DNA of 38,625 nt from an uncultured Ruminiclostridium sp. (GCA_910585505.1 CAJUFF010000006.1:1-38625), one strand, 5' to 3'; positions 1-9,039 are shown, counted from the stretch's first letter. Numbers and translations: made by a program. The notes: a model not told the origin generated them from the letters alone.

Positions 1-50
1 CTAATAACCATTTTGACTATGATTTTATCCTGTGTCAAAATGGTTATTAG
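1..50. repeat. Short palindromic repeat, type A, copy 1
   Basis: Arms 1-17 and 34-50 are perfect 17-bp inverted repeats around a short AT-rich loop. Nearly identical copies lie at 24787-24834 and 36574-36621. The window begins exactly on this repeat, which suggests an assembly break at a repeat. In the two other copies a type B palindrome sits just upstream, so one probably preceded this copy outside the window (inference). Confidence 0.9.
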
Positions 51-52
51 TA

Positions 53-119
53 TAAGGTAATACCGCACAAAGATTGTCGTGCAGACGCGCAGCGCGGTCT
101 TTGCGCTGTGTTGCCTTAA
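53..119. repeat. 67-bp element with inverted ends (short form)
   Basis: The ends are inverted repeats (TAAGGTAATACCGCACAAAG at the left, complement of TAAGGCAACACAGCGCAAAG at the right). Positions 54-92 match the reverse complement of 36933-36973 with about three differences. Here the two ends are joined almost directly, so this looks like an internally deleted copy of the longer element near 36825-36973. Confidence 0.75.
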
Positions 120-258
120 ATATAAAAAATCAAAAAACTTTGATATCTTTTTTCCAATTTCGAACACGAAAATTTATGCAATCTGACTAACTTTCGCCTC
201 TTAATCCCGTTTTCAAAAAAATATTTTTTCCGAAACGAAAATTTAACCCTGTTACATA

Positions 259-287
259 TTGCATTTGAACTTTTATTTTGGTATAAT
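259..287 (+). promoter_or_regulatory. Sigma-A promoter for purA
   Basis: TTGCAT at 259-264, a 17-bp spacer, then TATAAT at 282-287, with an extended -10 TGG just before it. It lies about 35 bp upstream of the purA start, with an AGAAAGG ribosome site at 304-310. Confidence 0.75.
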
Positions 288-322
288 GATTATAGAAAGA
301 AAAAGAAAGGACTGATATTTTC

Positions 323-1597
323 ATGTCGGCAAGCATAGTAGTAGGTACGCAGTGGGGCGATGAGGGCAAGGGAAAGATAATAGACATAATCGCTTCCCGC
401 GCCGATGTTGTGGTACGGTCACAAGGCGGCAACAACGCAGGTCATACCGTCGTAAGCGGCGGACAGACCTATAAGCTTCATTTGATCCCTTCCGGTATAC
501 TTTACAAGGACACTCTTTGTCTTATCGGTGCCGGAGTGGTGCTTGATCCCAAGGACTTGGTAAGCGAACTGGACGGACTCGGCTCCAGAGGGATAACCTT
601 CGATAATCTCAGGATCGACCCCCGCGCCCACGTTACCATGCCGTGGCATATCGAACTGGACGGGCTTTCCGAAAAATTCAGGGGCGGTTCCGATATAGGC
701 ACTACCAAAAGAGGTATCGGTCCCGCCTATATGGATAAATACGAGCGCTGCGGAATAAGGGTATACGATCTGGTTCACCCCGAAATATTTGCCGAAAAGG
801 CGCGCACTACCGGAAAACTGAAAAATATGATTATTACCAAGGTGTACGGCGGAGAGCCAATAGATATAGAGGCGGTAATAAAGGAATATACCGAGTATGG
901 GAAGCGTATCGCCGAATATGTGGACGATGTTTCCGTTATCGTATACAATGCCCATAAGGAAGGTAAGACAATAATGTTTGAGGGAGCACAGGCTACTCTT
1001 TTGGACATTGACTTCGGCACCTATCCTTATGTTACAAGCTCTCACCCTCTTTCGGCGGGAGTCTGCGTGGGTACCGGCGTAGGGCCTATGATGATAAGCG
1101 ACATAATAGGCGTTGCAAAAGCCTACACCACTCGTGTTGGAAAAGGCCCGTTCCCCACGGAGCTTAACGATGAAATCGGCGACGCAATCCGGAATAAGGG
1201 CGGCGAATTCGGCACCACAACGGGCAGACCAAGAAGAACCGGATGGTTTGACGCGGTTATAGTCCGCCATTCCGTAAGAGTCAACGGTCTCTCAAAGCTG
1301 GCAATCAATAAGCTTGACACCCTCGGCGGAATAGGCGATCTTAAGGTGTGTGTAGCTTATGAAAAGCCCGACGGAAGCGTTGTAAAGGATTTTCCTCCAA
1401 CCTTGGAGGAGCTTGAAGGCTGTAAGCCCATATACGAGACCCTTAAGGGCTTCGACGAGGATATCTCGGAATGTAAAAGCTTCGCAGCGCTGCCGCAGGC
1501 ATGTAAAACATATATAGAAAGGCTGGAGGAGCTTTGCGGCTGTAAAATTGCCATGATAGGCAACGGCCCTGACAGGACACAGATAATAGAAAGATAA
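323..1597 (+). CDS. purA: Adenylosuccinate synthetase
   Basis: Cytosolic enzyme that joins IMP and aspartate using GTP to give adenylosuccinate, the first committed step from IMP to AMP. At 424 residues it matches the family length. Visible motifs are the N-terminal GDEGKGK loop (residues 12-18, catalytic Asp13), NNAGHT with His41, the GTTKRGIGP segment near residue 130 and the TTTGRPRRTGWFD loop near residue 300. The ATG follows a ribosome site and a clear sigma-A promoter. ymdB begins five bases after the stop, so the two are probably cotranscribed. The long minus-strand frames over this gene are shadows. Confidence 0.98.
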   Translation: MSASIVVGTQWGDEGKGKIIDIIASRADVVVRSQGGNNAGHTVVSGGQTYKLHLIPSGILYKDTLCLIGAGVVLDPKDLVSELDGLGSRGITFDNLRIDPRAHVTMPWHIELDGLSEKFRGGSDIGTTKRGIGPAYMDKYERCGIRVYDLVHPEIFAEKARTTGKLKNMIITKVYGGEPIDIEAVIKEYTEYGKRIAEYVDDVSVIVYNAHKEGKTIMFEGAQATLLDIDFGTYPYVTSSHPLSAGVCVGTGVGPMMISDIIGVAKAYTTRVGKGPFPTELNDEIGDAIRNKGGEFGTTTGRPRRTGWFDAVIVRHSVRVNGLSKLAINKLDTLGGIGDLKVCVAYEKPDGSVVKDFPPTLEELEGCKPIYETLKGFDEDISECKSFAALPQACKTYIERLEELCGCKIAMIGNGPDRTQIIER

Positions 1598-1601
1598 TCC
1601 C

Positions 1602-2405
1602 ATGAATATTCTTTTTGTAGGCGATGTGGTGGGACAAAGCTCCTGCCGCGATCTCACCGAAGCGATGCCTGCGCTGAAAAAACGCTTTGGCGTCGACGCC
1701 GTAATAGTTAACGGTGAGAATTCCGCCGATGGAAACGGAATAACGCCCCATTCCGCCGAACTTCTTCTGAGTGGCGGTGTGGACGTTATAACCACGGGAA
1801 ATCACTGCTATAAGCGACCAGAAATGTCTCAGATTTTTGAGGAAAGCTCGGTAATAATCCGTCCCGCTAATTACGGCGACGATTGTCCGGGACGTGGATA
1901 CTGTCTTCTGGATTTCGGCGCTTATTCCTTGGCGGTGGTGAATCTTATCGGCATAAACTATATGCAGGCGGTAGACAACCCGTTTTTATGCGCGGACAAA
2001 ATACTTGAAAACATAGACACTAAAAACATAATCGTAGATTTTCATGCCGAAGCTACCTCGGAGAAAAGGGCTATGGGTTACTATCTCGCCGAGAGAGTTT
2101 CTGCCGTTTTGGGTACGCATACTCATGTACAGACGGCGGATGAAGGCATTATAGCTTCCCACACGGGATATATAACCGATGTGGGAATGACGGGAGTGGC
2201 GGAGTCGGTGTTAGGCATCGAAAAAAGTGTCATTATAGCTCGGCTCACCACATATTACCCGCAGCGACACATATACGCAAAGGGAAGTACAACACTTAAC
2301 GCCGTACTGTTGGATATCGACAGCAAAAGCGGTAAGTGCTGCCAAATAAAACGTATTTGCGAACTGCTGGACGGCAGAAAGTTCTCATCAAACGTCATAG
2401 TTTGA
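1602..2405 (+). CDS. ymdB: YmdB-family metallophosphoesterase (TIGR00282)
   Basis: Predicted di-metal phosphoesterase. The B. subtilis homologue YmdB (264 residues; 267 here) hydrolyses cyclic nucleotides and affects biofilm and motility decisions; that role is carried over, not shown. Metal-binding motifs are complete: GDVVG with Asp8, NGEN with Glu39-Asn40, TGNH with Asn67-His68, a DFHAE histidine near 150 and GTHTH near 175. The start follows purA by four bases, with only a weak ribosome site, consistent with translational coupling. The last codons sit inside a perfect 13-bp inverted repeat. Family assignment is firm; physiology is inference. Confidence 0.93.
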   Translation: MNILFVGDVVGQSSCRDLTEAMPALKKRFGVDAVIVNGENSADGNGITPHSAELLLSGGVDVITTGNHCYKRPEMSQIFEESSVIIRPANYGDDCPGRGYCLLDFGAYSLAVVNLIGINYMQAVDNPFLCADKILENIDTKNIIVDFHAEATSEKRAMGYYLAERVSAVLGTHTHVQTADEGIIASHTGYITDVGMTGVAESVLGIEKSVIIARLTTYYPQRHIYAKGSTTLNAVLLDIDSKSGKCCQIKRICELLDGRKFSSNVIV

Positions 2406-2412
2406 TGAGAAC
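2381..2412 (+). terminator. Hairpin spanning the ymdB stop codon
   Basis: Perfect 13-bp arms (2381-2393 and 2400-2412) with a 6-nt loop cover the last ymdB codons and its stop. No U-run follows, so it could be a 3'-end stabiliser or a weak terminator. A second perfect palindrome (2455-2473, centre ACGGCGGAATTTCCGCCGT) lies 40 bp further on, before spoVS. Confidence 0.5.
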
Positions 2413-2549
2413 GGATTCAAAAAGGTTCCCTATCATCACACCTAACTTCCTTTGACGGCGGAATTTCCGCCGTGGCACAATGGGAGCACTCATTCAAGCT
2501 TTCAATATATAACAATGGTATGTTCGCAAGAATGAAAGGAGCGTTGCAT

Positions 2550-2810
2550 ATGGATCCGGTAAAGGTTTCTTCAAGATCTGTCCCCAAGGCGGTAGCCGGT
2601 GCTATTGCCGCGATTATTCGCGAGGGAAACAGCGTAGAGGTTCAGGCGGTAGGCGCGGGCGCGGTGAACCAGGCCGTAAAGGCTATCGCGATTGCCTGCG
2701 TTTATATGAAGGAGGAAGACATAGAGCTTGTATCCGTGCCTTATTTTTCCGGTATTGACATTAACGGAGAAGAAAGAACGGCAATCTGTTTTAAAGTCGA
2801 TAAAAGGTAA
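2550..2810 (+). CDS. spoVS: Stage V sporulation protein S
   Basis: Small ALBA-fold protein of 86 residues, the usual SpoVS length, needed in B. subtilis for timely spore coat assembly and passage through stage V. The sequence reads KVSSRSVPKAVAGAIAA, then the family hallmark VGAGAVNQAVKAIAIA, and ends GEERTAICFKVDKR. The reading frame is open further upstream (to 2472), but ATG 2550 has a GAAAGGAG ribosome site eight bases before it and gives exactly the family N-terminus. Monocistronic by spacing, with a likely terminator at 2888. It supports a spore-forming ancestry, although SpoVS also occurs in some non-sporulating bacteria. Confidence 0.95.
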   Translation: MDPVKVSSRSVPKAVAGAIAAIIREGNSVEVQAVGAGAVNQAVKAIAIACVYMKEEDIELVSVPYFSGIDINGEERTAICFKVDKR

Positions 2811-2887
2811 ATAAGAATACATATACTTGTAAGATAAAGCTTTATTTTTGATTCAATATCCGAATTCTTTACGCGGCGTATTCTGCT

Positions 2888-2933
2888 CAGTCCTTCGGTT
2901 TTTGCCGCAAGGACTGACGGAACGACGTTTTTT
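2888..2933 (+). terminator. Probable terminator after spoVS
   Basis: CAGTCCTT at 2888 pairs with AAGGACTG at 2909-2916, with an inner CGG/CCG pair. A run of six T follows at 2928-2933, about eleven bases after the stem, which is further than usual. The rest of 2811-3137 is AT-rich spacer before the restriction island. Confidence 0.5.
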
Positions 2934-3137
2934 CTGTGTTTGCTGGTAATTTAATACTTTTGCTTTTATAATGGACAATCTTCTTATTGGAATGTATATC
3001 TTACTCTTAATAAATCCGAAAAGAGATACTAAAATACAGTAATAATTATATGCAGATTTTCTATTGAGAAATAGTAAACATTATATTGTATAATATATCT
3101 TAAATTATTATATCTATATTGACTGGAGATGACTGCC

Positions 3138-3809
3138 ATGAAGCCAGCACTGACGATAGTTGAACTCATTAAATCTGCACGTCGCTTTTGTAAAATTGAA
3201 AGCCATGAGAACCACATTGAACTTATAGGTATTACTGACGGGAAAGCCGTTGGTACATATGTCGAACATAAATTCCAGAAATTTCTTCAGTCACAATATA
3301 CTGTTGAAGTTGGAAGTAGTGCAAAGGGCATTGACCTGCCTGGTGCTGAAATTCAAACAGACATAAAAGTCACTTCTATTACACAGCCACAATCAAGCTG
3401 TCCATTTAAGAATGCTCGTCAAAAAATTTTCGGTTTGGGCTATAATCTATTGGTTTTTGTTTATGATAAGCGCGATACAAATGACACTTGTACATTATAT
3501 TTTACACATTGTACTTTCATCAGCAAAGAAAGAACTGCTGATTACACAATTACAAGACGTTTGCGCGAAATGGTGCATGATGGTGCAAACAAGGAAGATG
3601 TTATTGGTTTTTTGCAAGATAAAAATGTTCCTGGTGATGATATTGTTTATAATGAGCTTGCCAATGAAATTCTTGATTATCCACCGAAACAAGGCTATTT
3701 AACTATTAGTAATGCATTACAATGGCGATTGCAATATACAAGAGTCATCGCATTAAATAACAGCGTAAAAGGGGTTATTAATTATGAGTGGAAAACGCGA
3801 ATATGGTGA
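3138..3809 (+). CDS. Type II restriction endonuclease, PD-(D/E)XK fold, unknown specificity
   Basis: Probable DNA endonuclease partner of the overlapping adenine methylase. Numbered from ATG 3138, Glu43 (in GTYVEHKF), Asp66 (in KGIDLPG) and Asp75-Ile-Lys77 (in DIKVTS) fit an E...D...DxK catalytic site. The upstream in-frame ATG at 3129 directly abuts the GGAG ribosome site (3125-3128), whereas ATG 3138 has nine bases of spacing, so 3138 is preferred (223 residues). The last 26 bases overlap the methylase in another frame. The gene is AT-rich with codons unlike purA or spoVS, suggesting transfer. The recognition site cannot be told from sequence alone. The function rests partly on context. Confidence 0.78.
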   Translation: MKPALTIVELIKSARRFCKIESHENHIELIGITDGKAVGTYVEHKFQKFLQSQYTVEVGSSAKGIDLPGAEIQTDIKVTSITQPQSSCPFKNARQKIFGLGYNLLVFVYDKRDTNDTCTLYFTHCTFISKERTADYTITRRLREMVHDGANKEDVIGFLQDKNVPGDDIVYNELANEILDYPPKQGYLTISNALQWRLQYTRVIALNNSVKGVINYEWKTRIW

Positions 3810-5304
3810 TTATCAAACCCCTATTGACTTTGCAGAAAAGATTTGTCGTTATCTGAAGGATTACCATCATATTAGACCAACTGCAGTAGTTGAGCCAACT
3901 TGCGGAGTGGGTAACTTCTTAAAAAGCAGTCTTTTATTTGATGCTAACGAATATTATGGAATTGAAATAAATCCAGAATACTGTGAAAGATGTAGAAATT
4001 TCATAGATGACAGTAAAGTAAATGTGATCAATACAGATTTCTTTGATTTTTCGTCAAAAGATTTAATTAAAGACAAACGCCAAATTCTTGTTATAGGTAA
4101 CCCCCCGTGGATAACTAATAGCACATTGTCTGTCCTAAGTTCTGATAATTTGCCTGTAAAAGCTAATTTCAAGAAATTAAAAGGCATTGACGCAATAACA
4201 GGGGCAAGTAATTTTGACATTTGCGAATATATTATTCTGAAATTGATTAACGAATATATGAATACGAACACCATCATTTCTATGCTTTGTAAAACATCTG
4301 TTGCAAGAAATGTTTTCAAAGAATTGAAAAGAAAATATATTGCGTTTGTGTCATGTGATATTTTAGAATTTGATGCCTCAAAGATATTTGGAATTAATGC
4401 AAGCGCCTGTGTTTTGGTTATTCTGCTTTCAGATAAGCTGCTTTCATCAGATATTTGTAATGTTTATGATTTTGAATGTCCCGATATAATTAAATCACAG
4501 TTCGGATATTTAAATGGTCAGTTTTACAGTAATTTAGATACAGATATAGTAAATTTTGATGGTCGGTGCTGTTTTGAATGGCGGCAAGGAGTAAAACATG
4601 ATTGTTCAAAAGTGATGGAACTAACCATGCAAAACGGTACGCTTCAAAATGGGAAGAAAGATGAAGTTCAAATTGAAGATGATATTGTTTTTCCTCTGAT
4701 TAAAAGCAGTATGTTCAAATCACCTGTAATTCACAGTTTTTCAAAATTCGTCATTGTAACACAAAAAAAAGCCCGTGAAGATACAGAACACCTTGAACAA
4801 GAGGTGCCAAAAACGTGGGAATATCTGAATGATAATATAGAACTGTTTGAAAAGCGAAAAAGTTCAATTTATCACGGTGCGCCTTTATTTTCCATGTTTG
4901 GCGTGGGTGATTATTCTTATTCTAAATATAAAGTTGGGGTTAGCGGATTTTATAAACAGCCGTTATTCTCTGTGCTGTATTCAGATGATAACAAACCTGT
5001 TATGACAGATGATACAAGTTATTTTATCTGTTTCGATAGTTATGATTTGGCATATGTTGCTATGCTATTATTAAATTCAAAGAAGGTTCAAGGATTCCTT
5101 AAAAGTATAACGTTTTTGGATGCAAAAAGACCGTATACAAAGAAAGTCCTTGAACGCATCGATTTTTTTAAAATCGTTAATTCTTTGATATTTGATGAAC
5201 TAAAAAGAACCGAGCAGGATTTGAATTTGCCCTATTACGTTACTTTGTCTATGTATGACACTTTTAAGTCATTTCTTAGCACTGGGCAGATGAGATTTGC
5301 TTAA
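3784..5304 (+). CDS. Type II DNA adenine-N6 methyltransferase
   Basis: SAM-dependent methylase expected to protect host DNA at the site cut by the preceding endonuclease. N-terminal GDYQTP is followed by the SAM-binding motif I (VVEPTCGVGNF, residues 35-45), a motif II-like acidic turn (YYGIEINPEY) and the catalytic NPPW at 106-109, typical of amino-methylases that modify adenine N6. Motif I precedes NPPW, as in the gamma class. The roughly 300-residue C-terminal part probably holds target recognition. An AAAAGGGG ribosome site is nine bases upstream, inside the endonuclease gene. Length 506 residues, AT-rich, apparently intact. Confidence 0.88.
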   Translation: MSGKREYGDYQTPIDFAEKICRYLKDYHHIRPTAVVEPTCGVGNFLKSSLLFDANEYYGIEINPEYCERCRNFIDDSKVNVINTDFFDFSSKDLIKDKRQILVIGNPPWITNSTLSVLSSDNLPVKANFKKLKGIDAITGASNFDICEYIILKLINEYMNTNTIISMLCKTSVARNVFKELKRKYIAFVSCDILEFDASKIFGINASACVLVILLSDKLLSSDICNVYDFECPDIIKSQFGYLNGQFYSNLDTDIVNFDGRCCFEWRQGVKHDCSKVMELTMQNGTLQNGKKDEVQIEDDIVFPLIKSSMFKSPVIHSFSKFVIVTQKKAREDTEHLEQEVPKTWEYLNDNIELFEKRKSSIYHGAPLFSMFGVGDYSYSKYKVGVSGFYKQPLFSVLYSDDNKPVMTDDTSYFICFDSYDLAYVAMLLLNSKKVQGFLKSITFLDAKRPYTKKVLERIDFFKIVNSLIFDELKRTEQDLNLPYYVTLSMYDTFKSFLSTGQMRFA

Positions 5305-5757
5305 AAGGGCAATGGTGAACATATAAATTTGGCGGTTTACAATATACGGTAATTTATTATTACCTTGTTCAACATTTGCAGTATAATGTCAGATTTATTT
5401 TGTTACCCTCAAACGTATCAATACGAACAATCGAGTAATATAATAATCATTATTGCTATAATGGATAGCAAAGTTGAGAAAAGCTGTCATTGGTAACCGT
5501 TGTACTATGTATCTTTAACAACTTTTTCTCACATATTATAGTTTTTCTTTATATGTGTCCATATCATTTTATATTATTACATATTTTTTGCAAAATATAA
5601 GCACCAAAACAGCCCAAATTAATGTAATGTTAAGTGCAATAATAAGCGATAAGTATGTATTTGCATGGAATTGTGCAGTATGAGTCTTATTTATAGTGCA
5701 AATTGAATATTTTAAAATATATTTATACTGCTAAAATTATAATGAAATAGGGAAGGA
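5305..5757. other. AT-rich intergenic stretch, no convincing gene
   Basis: About 450 bp between the methylase and the Tim44-like cluster. On the minus strand an open frame from about 5697 to 5585 could encode a roughly 35-residue hydrophobic peptide (TYLSLIIALNITLIWAVLVL), but no ATG, GTG or TTG with a ribosome site precedes it, so it may be a gene remnant. A weak promoter-like pair (TTGAAT 5703, TATACT 5724, 15-bp spacing) could drive the gene at 5758. Confidence 0.4.
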
Positions 5758-6720
5758 ATGAGAACCATTAAAAAGAAAATACTTGCTTTTACTACCGTAA
5801 TTCTGATGGTGCTATGTTTTGTGTTCGCAGGCATTGCCTTTGACGGAAACGACTACGGAGGAGACGGAGGAGACTGGGGCGGCGGAGATTGGGGTGATTA
5901 CGACAGCGACTGGGGAGGGAGCGATTACGACTCCGACGGTTCCGGACTGGAAATCTTCGGCGGCTTTCCACTTGTCCCCATAATAGTGTTGGCGTTAATA
6001 GTAATTCCCATACTGCTAAACAACAGTAAAAACAAAAAGGGACAAACGCCTCAGGTTCGTTCGGGACAGGGTTCGCAGGGCGCCAACGTATTTTTGCCCA
6101 ACCGAAATGATCAGATTCAGAATATCATACGCAAAAAAGATCCTAACTTTACCGCGGATGACTTTATTACCTTTGCTAAACAAGTTTACGTGGACATACA
6201 GATGGCGTGGTGCGCCCGTGACATGGCGCCCGTAAGACCCGTTCTGCACCAGAATCTTTTCAATACCACCCAGAGACAGGTGGAGGAAAAGAAAAAGCAG
6301 GGAATCGTTTATCACTACGAGAGTATAGCCATAAATACCGCATATCTCACAAGCTTTGTCAAGGATAAGGATTTTGAGTATCTCACCGTTTATCTTAACG
6401 CCCGTATGATCGATTATCAGGTTGACGAAAAGACCGGCAATATAGTTCGCGGCGATAAAACCACACGCTGGGATATGCGCTACAAGATGAAATTTGTAAG
6501 AAGCACCGACGCCCTCACTAAAGACAAGGTTTCCGGAACACAGGGTTATAATTGTCCCAACTGCGGTGCGCCCCTTGAAATTACTTCATCCGGCGAGTGT
6601 CCCTACTGCGGCTCGGTTGTTACCACGGGCGATTATTCATGGGTACTTACCGACTTTACCACGGTGCGCAACGATACGGTTGACGATGGTATAAGAGTGC
6701 CTCCTGAGGACATTCAATAA
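5758..6720 (+). CDS. Tim44-like membrane protein with C-terminal zinc ribbon
   Basis: 320 residues. It starts with a Lys-rich signal or anchor helix (residues 3-28), then a Gly/Asp/Trp-rich linker (about 30-62) and a second hydrophobic helix (about 67-86). A Tim44-like alpha/beta domain follows (about 115-255), then a CPNCG...CPYCG zinc ribbon (about 263-284) and a short tail. Tim44-like domains resemble the membrane-peripheral part of the mitochondrial import motor; in bacteria their role is poorly known. It is the first gene of a three-gene run with a related protein and an SPFH protein. The GGGAAGGA ribosome site almost touches the ATG, but no better start is visible. Confidence 0.8.
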   Translation: MRTIKKKILAFTTVILMVLCFVFAGIAFDGNDYGGDGGDWGGGDWGDYDSDWGGSDYDSDGSGLEIFGGFPLVPIIVLALIVIPILLNNSKNKKGQTPQVRSGQGSQGANVFLPNRNDQIQNIIRKKDPNFTADDFITFAKQVYVDIQMAWCARDMAPVRPVLHQNLFNTTQRQVEEKKKQGIVYHYESIAINTAYLTSFVKDKDFEYLTVYLNARMIDYQVDEKTGNIVRGDKTTRWDMRYKMKFVRSTDALTKDKVSGTQGYNCPNCGAPLEITSSGECPYCGSVVTTGDYSWVLTDFTTVRNDTVDDGIRVPPEDIQ

Positions 6721-6741
6721 AGAGGGGGCAAATCTCCGACA

Positions 6742-7497
6742 ATGAATATATTTATTGTTTTTGCGGCAATATTTTCAGCATTGGCACTTGCGATCGTTAT
6801 ATTGGTATTGGTTATAAAGAATAAGGTGAGCAATATTACGAGGAATTATCTCGGAATGGGACTCTCCGACACGGCAAAGCTGTTGTCCGACGGATTGGCC
6901 GATGAATGCAGACTGCCTTATTCCGTTCCAAAGCTTACTCCTCTTTATAAACCGAAAATAGAGCGTGATTTTCCCGAAATGGGATACGACAGAATGGAAA
7001 GTATGGTCAGAAACGGGGTAATTGATATTCTGAACACTTTGGAAAGCGGTGAAAACGCGGATGTTCTGTCTCATTCGTCGGTAAGGCTTCGGGATCAGGT
7101 AAACGGTATTATCCGTGACGTGCGAAGCAAAGGAGAAAAGCCGCACTATGATGATATAAAGATACACAATGTAGGGATAGAAAGCTACCGCTCCGACCAA
7201 AACACCGCTTTGGCGGTGTTTCAGGCGGCGGCCGAAAGCCGTTATTATGTGACAAAAAACGGGCATATGGTATCCGGCTCAAGAGAAAAGCCTACTCAGC
7301 ATCTTTTTTCCCTAACTCTTGCCCACAATCAGAATATATCCGAAGAACGGGACGGTATTTATCTTGAGGCGAACTGTCCCAACTGCGGCGCGCCCATACC
7401 TTCGGTGGGAGCAAAGGAATGTCACTATTGCGGTTCGGGAGTATTGCACGCGGTGGATAAAATATGGCAGATTGACAGCTTCAGGCTGTTGAAATGA
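6742..7497 (+). CDS. Tim44-like membrane-anchored zinc-ribbon protein (divergent paralogue)
   Basis: 251 residues: a single N-terminal membrane helix (about 3-25), a helical segment, a domain comparable to the Tim44-like part of the upstream gene, then a CPNCG...CHYCG zinc ribbon near the C-terminus followed by a short strand-like tail (IWQIDSF, compare WVLTDF in the neighbour). The shared order of helix, domain, ribbon and tail suggests an old duplication, though direct identity is low. An AGAGGGGG ribosome site lies 13 bases before the ATG. It is separated from its neighbours by 21 and 30 bases, consistent with one operon. Function unknown; probably a membrane scaffold with the SPFH protein. 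Confidence 0.75.
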   Translation: MNIFIVFAAIFSALALAIVILVLVIKNKVSNITRNYLGMGLSDTAKLLSDGLADECRLPYSVPKLTPLYKPKIERDFPEMGYDRMESMVRNGVIDILNTLESGENADVLSHSSVRLRDQVNGIIRDVRSKGEKPHYDDIKIHNVGIESYRSDQNTALAVFQAAAESRYYVTKNGHMVSGSREKPTQHLFSLTLAHNQNISEERDGIYLEANCPNCGAPIPSVGAKECHYCGSGVLHAVDKIWQIDSFRLLK

Positions 7498-7527
7498 TTA
7501 AATCAGATTGAAAGGAACGGTACTTAA

Positions 7528-8925
7528 ATGGGACTTATTAAAGCAGCGGTAGGAGCGCTCGGCGGAACTCTGGGCGATACATGGAAGGAAGCCGTACACT
7601 GTCAGGCAATGAGCAGCAGCGTTATCCTTCGCACCGGCACAAAAATGCACCAGAATTCCGGAAGAACCAGCAACACAAAGGGAACGGAAAACGTAATCAG
7701 CAACGGCAGCAGCATTTTAGTAGAGGAAAACACATGTATGCTCACCCTTGACAACGGTAAAATAACAAACGTTGTTACCGAGCCGGGCAGCTATACCCTT
7801 GACAATTCCTCTGCGCCCTCTATTTTCGCAGGTCAGATAAAGGATTCGTCCAAGGATTTTATTAAGCGCTTTACTTACGGCGGAACGCCCTCCTATGAAC
7901 AGAGGGTGGTGTATATCAACCTTCAGAAGCTTCCCGGAATAAAGTTCGGCACAAGTACGCCCGTTCCTTATTTTGATCCCAAATATAATACGTCCATTGA
8001 TCTTCGGTTCTTCGGTACCTTTGAGATACAGATACCCGATGCGGAGTATGCGGTAAGATTTTATCAAGAAGTTGCCAGCAAGGGCGTTTTGTCGGGTGAT
8101 ATGACCGTTTCGTCTATTTTTGACAGCAATCAATATAAGCAGGAGTTTATTCAGGCAATGACTGAAGCTCTTGGTATGCTTTCAACACAGGGCGTGTTTT
8201 ACAGTATGATTTCCACAAGACTCACCGAACTGACAAACAATGTTCAGGCGGCAACGGTGGGAAACTGGCAACAGCGCGGCTTTATGGTAACAAATATCGG
8301 TATGGGCGCACCCACCCTCACCGACGAAAGCAAGAAGCTGTTAGGCGACAGGCTTAAGGCCGATACAATGCTGGATCCCAACGTGCAGCAGGCGATGATG
8401 GCGGGAAGCGTAGCCCGCGGAATAGAGTCGGCTGCTTCAAACGAAGCGGGCGCCATGATGGGATTTATGGGAATGAATATGGCGCAGCAGGCGGGCGGCA
8501 ATATTATGGGTCAGATGACCGCCAACGCGCAGCAGTTTAACCAACGTCAAAATCAGAATGATCCCAACGCATGGAAATGCTCCTGCGGCAATGTGAATGC
8601 CGGCGCTTTCTGTTCCTCCTGCGGCAATAAGAAGCCCGAAGCATGGGTATGCAAATGCGGTACGCAAAACACAGGAAAATTCTGTGCCAATTGCGGTACC
8701 TCAAAGGAAGGCGCGGCTCCGGCACCCAAGGCGTCCGGCGAGTGGGTATGCAAATGCGGAAAGACCAACAGCGGCAGATTCTGTGCGGAATGCGGAAGCC
8801 CTAAGCCCGAAGCGCCGAAAAAATATAAATGCGACAAATGCGGCTGGGAACCCGTTGATCCCTCAAATCCTCCCAAATTCTGTCCCGAATGCGGCGATCC
8901 TTTTGACGATGGCGACTTGGTATAA
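7528..8925 (+). CDS. SPFH-domain protein with four C-terminal zinc ribbons (YdjI-like)
   Basis: 465 residues with no evident signal peptide. Residues about 1-285 resemble the SPFH family that includes B. subtilis YdjI, a flotillin-like protein linked there to the PspA homologue YdjF. An Ala/Met/Gln-rich low-complexity stretch follows (about 290-345). The C-terminus carries four CxC(G)/CxxCG zinc-ribbon units (about 350-460), the last a longer CDKCGW...CPECG type. SPFH proteins form large membrane-bound assemblies; the ribbons may bind partners. It closes the three-gene run and is followed by a bidirectional terminator. No PspA homologue is present in this window. The family call is good; the stress role is inference. 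Confidence 0.82.
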   Translation: MGLIKAAVGALGGTLGDTWKEAVHCQAMSSSVILRTGTKMHQNSGRTSNTKGTENVISNGSSILVEENTCMLTLDNGKITNVVTEPGSYTLDNSSAPSIFAGQIKDSSKDFIKRFTYGGTPSYEQRVVYINLQKLPGIKFGTSTPVPYFDPKYNTSIDLRFFGTFEIQIPDAEYAVRFYQEVASKGVLSGDMTVSSIFDSNQYKQEFIQAMTEALGMLSTQGVFYSMISTRLTELTNNVQAATVGNWQQRGFMVTNIGMGAPTLTDESKKLLGDRLKADTMLDPNVQQAMMAGSVARGIESAASNEAGAMMGFMGMNMAQQAGGNIMGQMTANAQQFNQRQNQNDPNAWKCSCGNVNAGAFCSSCGNKKPEAWVCKCGTQNTGKFCANCGTSKEGAAPAPKASGEWVCKCGKTNSGRFCAECGSPKPEAPKKYKCDKCGWEPVDPSNPPKFCPECGDPFDDGDLV

Positions 8926-9005
8926 AGTATGTCTGTATATTAGTTGGGTATTGTCATATATGAATACCGCTGTTGGGAATTAAAATTTTAAATTATTTAT
9001 ATTGA

Positions 9006-9039
9006 AAAATGCCCGCAGTAAACACTCTGCGGGCATTTT
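9006..9039. terminator. Bidirectional rho-independent terminator
   Basis: Perfect 13-bp arms (9006-9018, 9027-9039; AAAATGCCCGCAG and its complement) with an 8-nt loop and A/T tails on both sides. It lies between the converging SPFH and ysxC genes and can serve both strands. Confidence 0.9.

Noticed and set aside
419..1270. 283-codon minus-strand frame over purA
   Set aside because: Shadow of a highly conserved gene; no ribosome site or recognisable domain.
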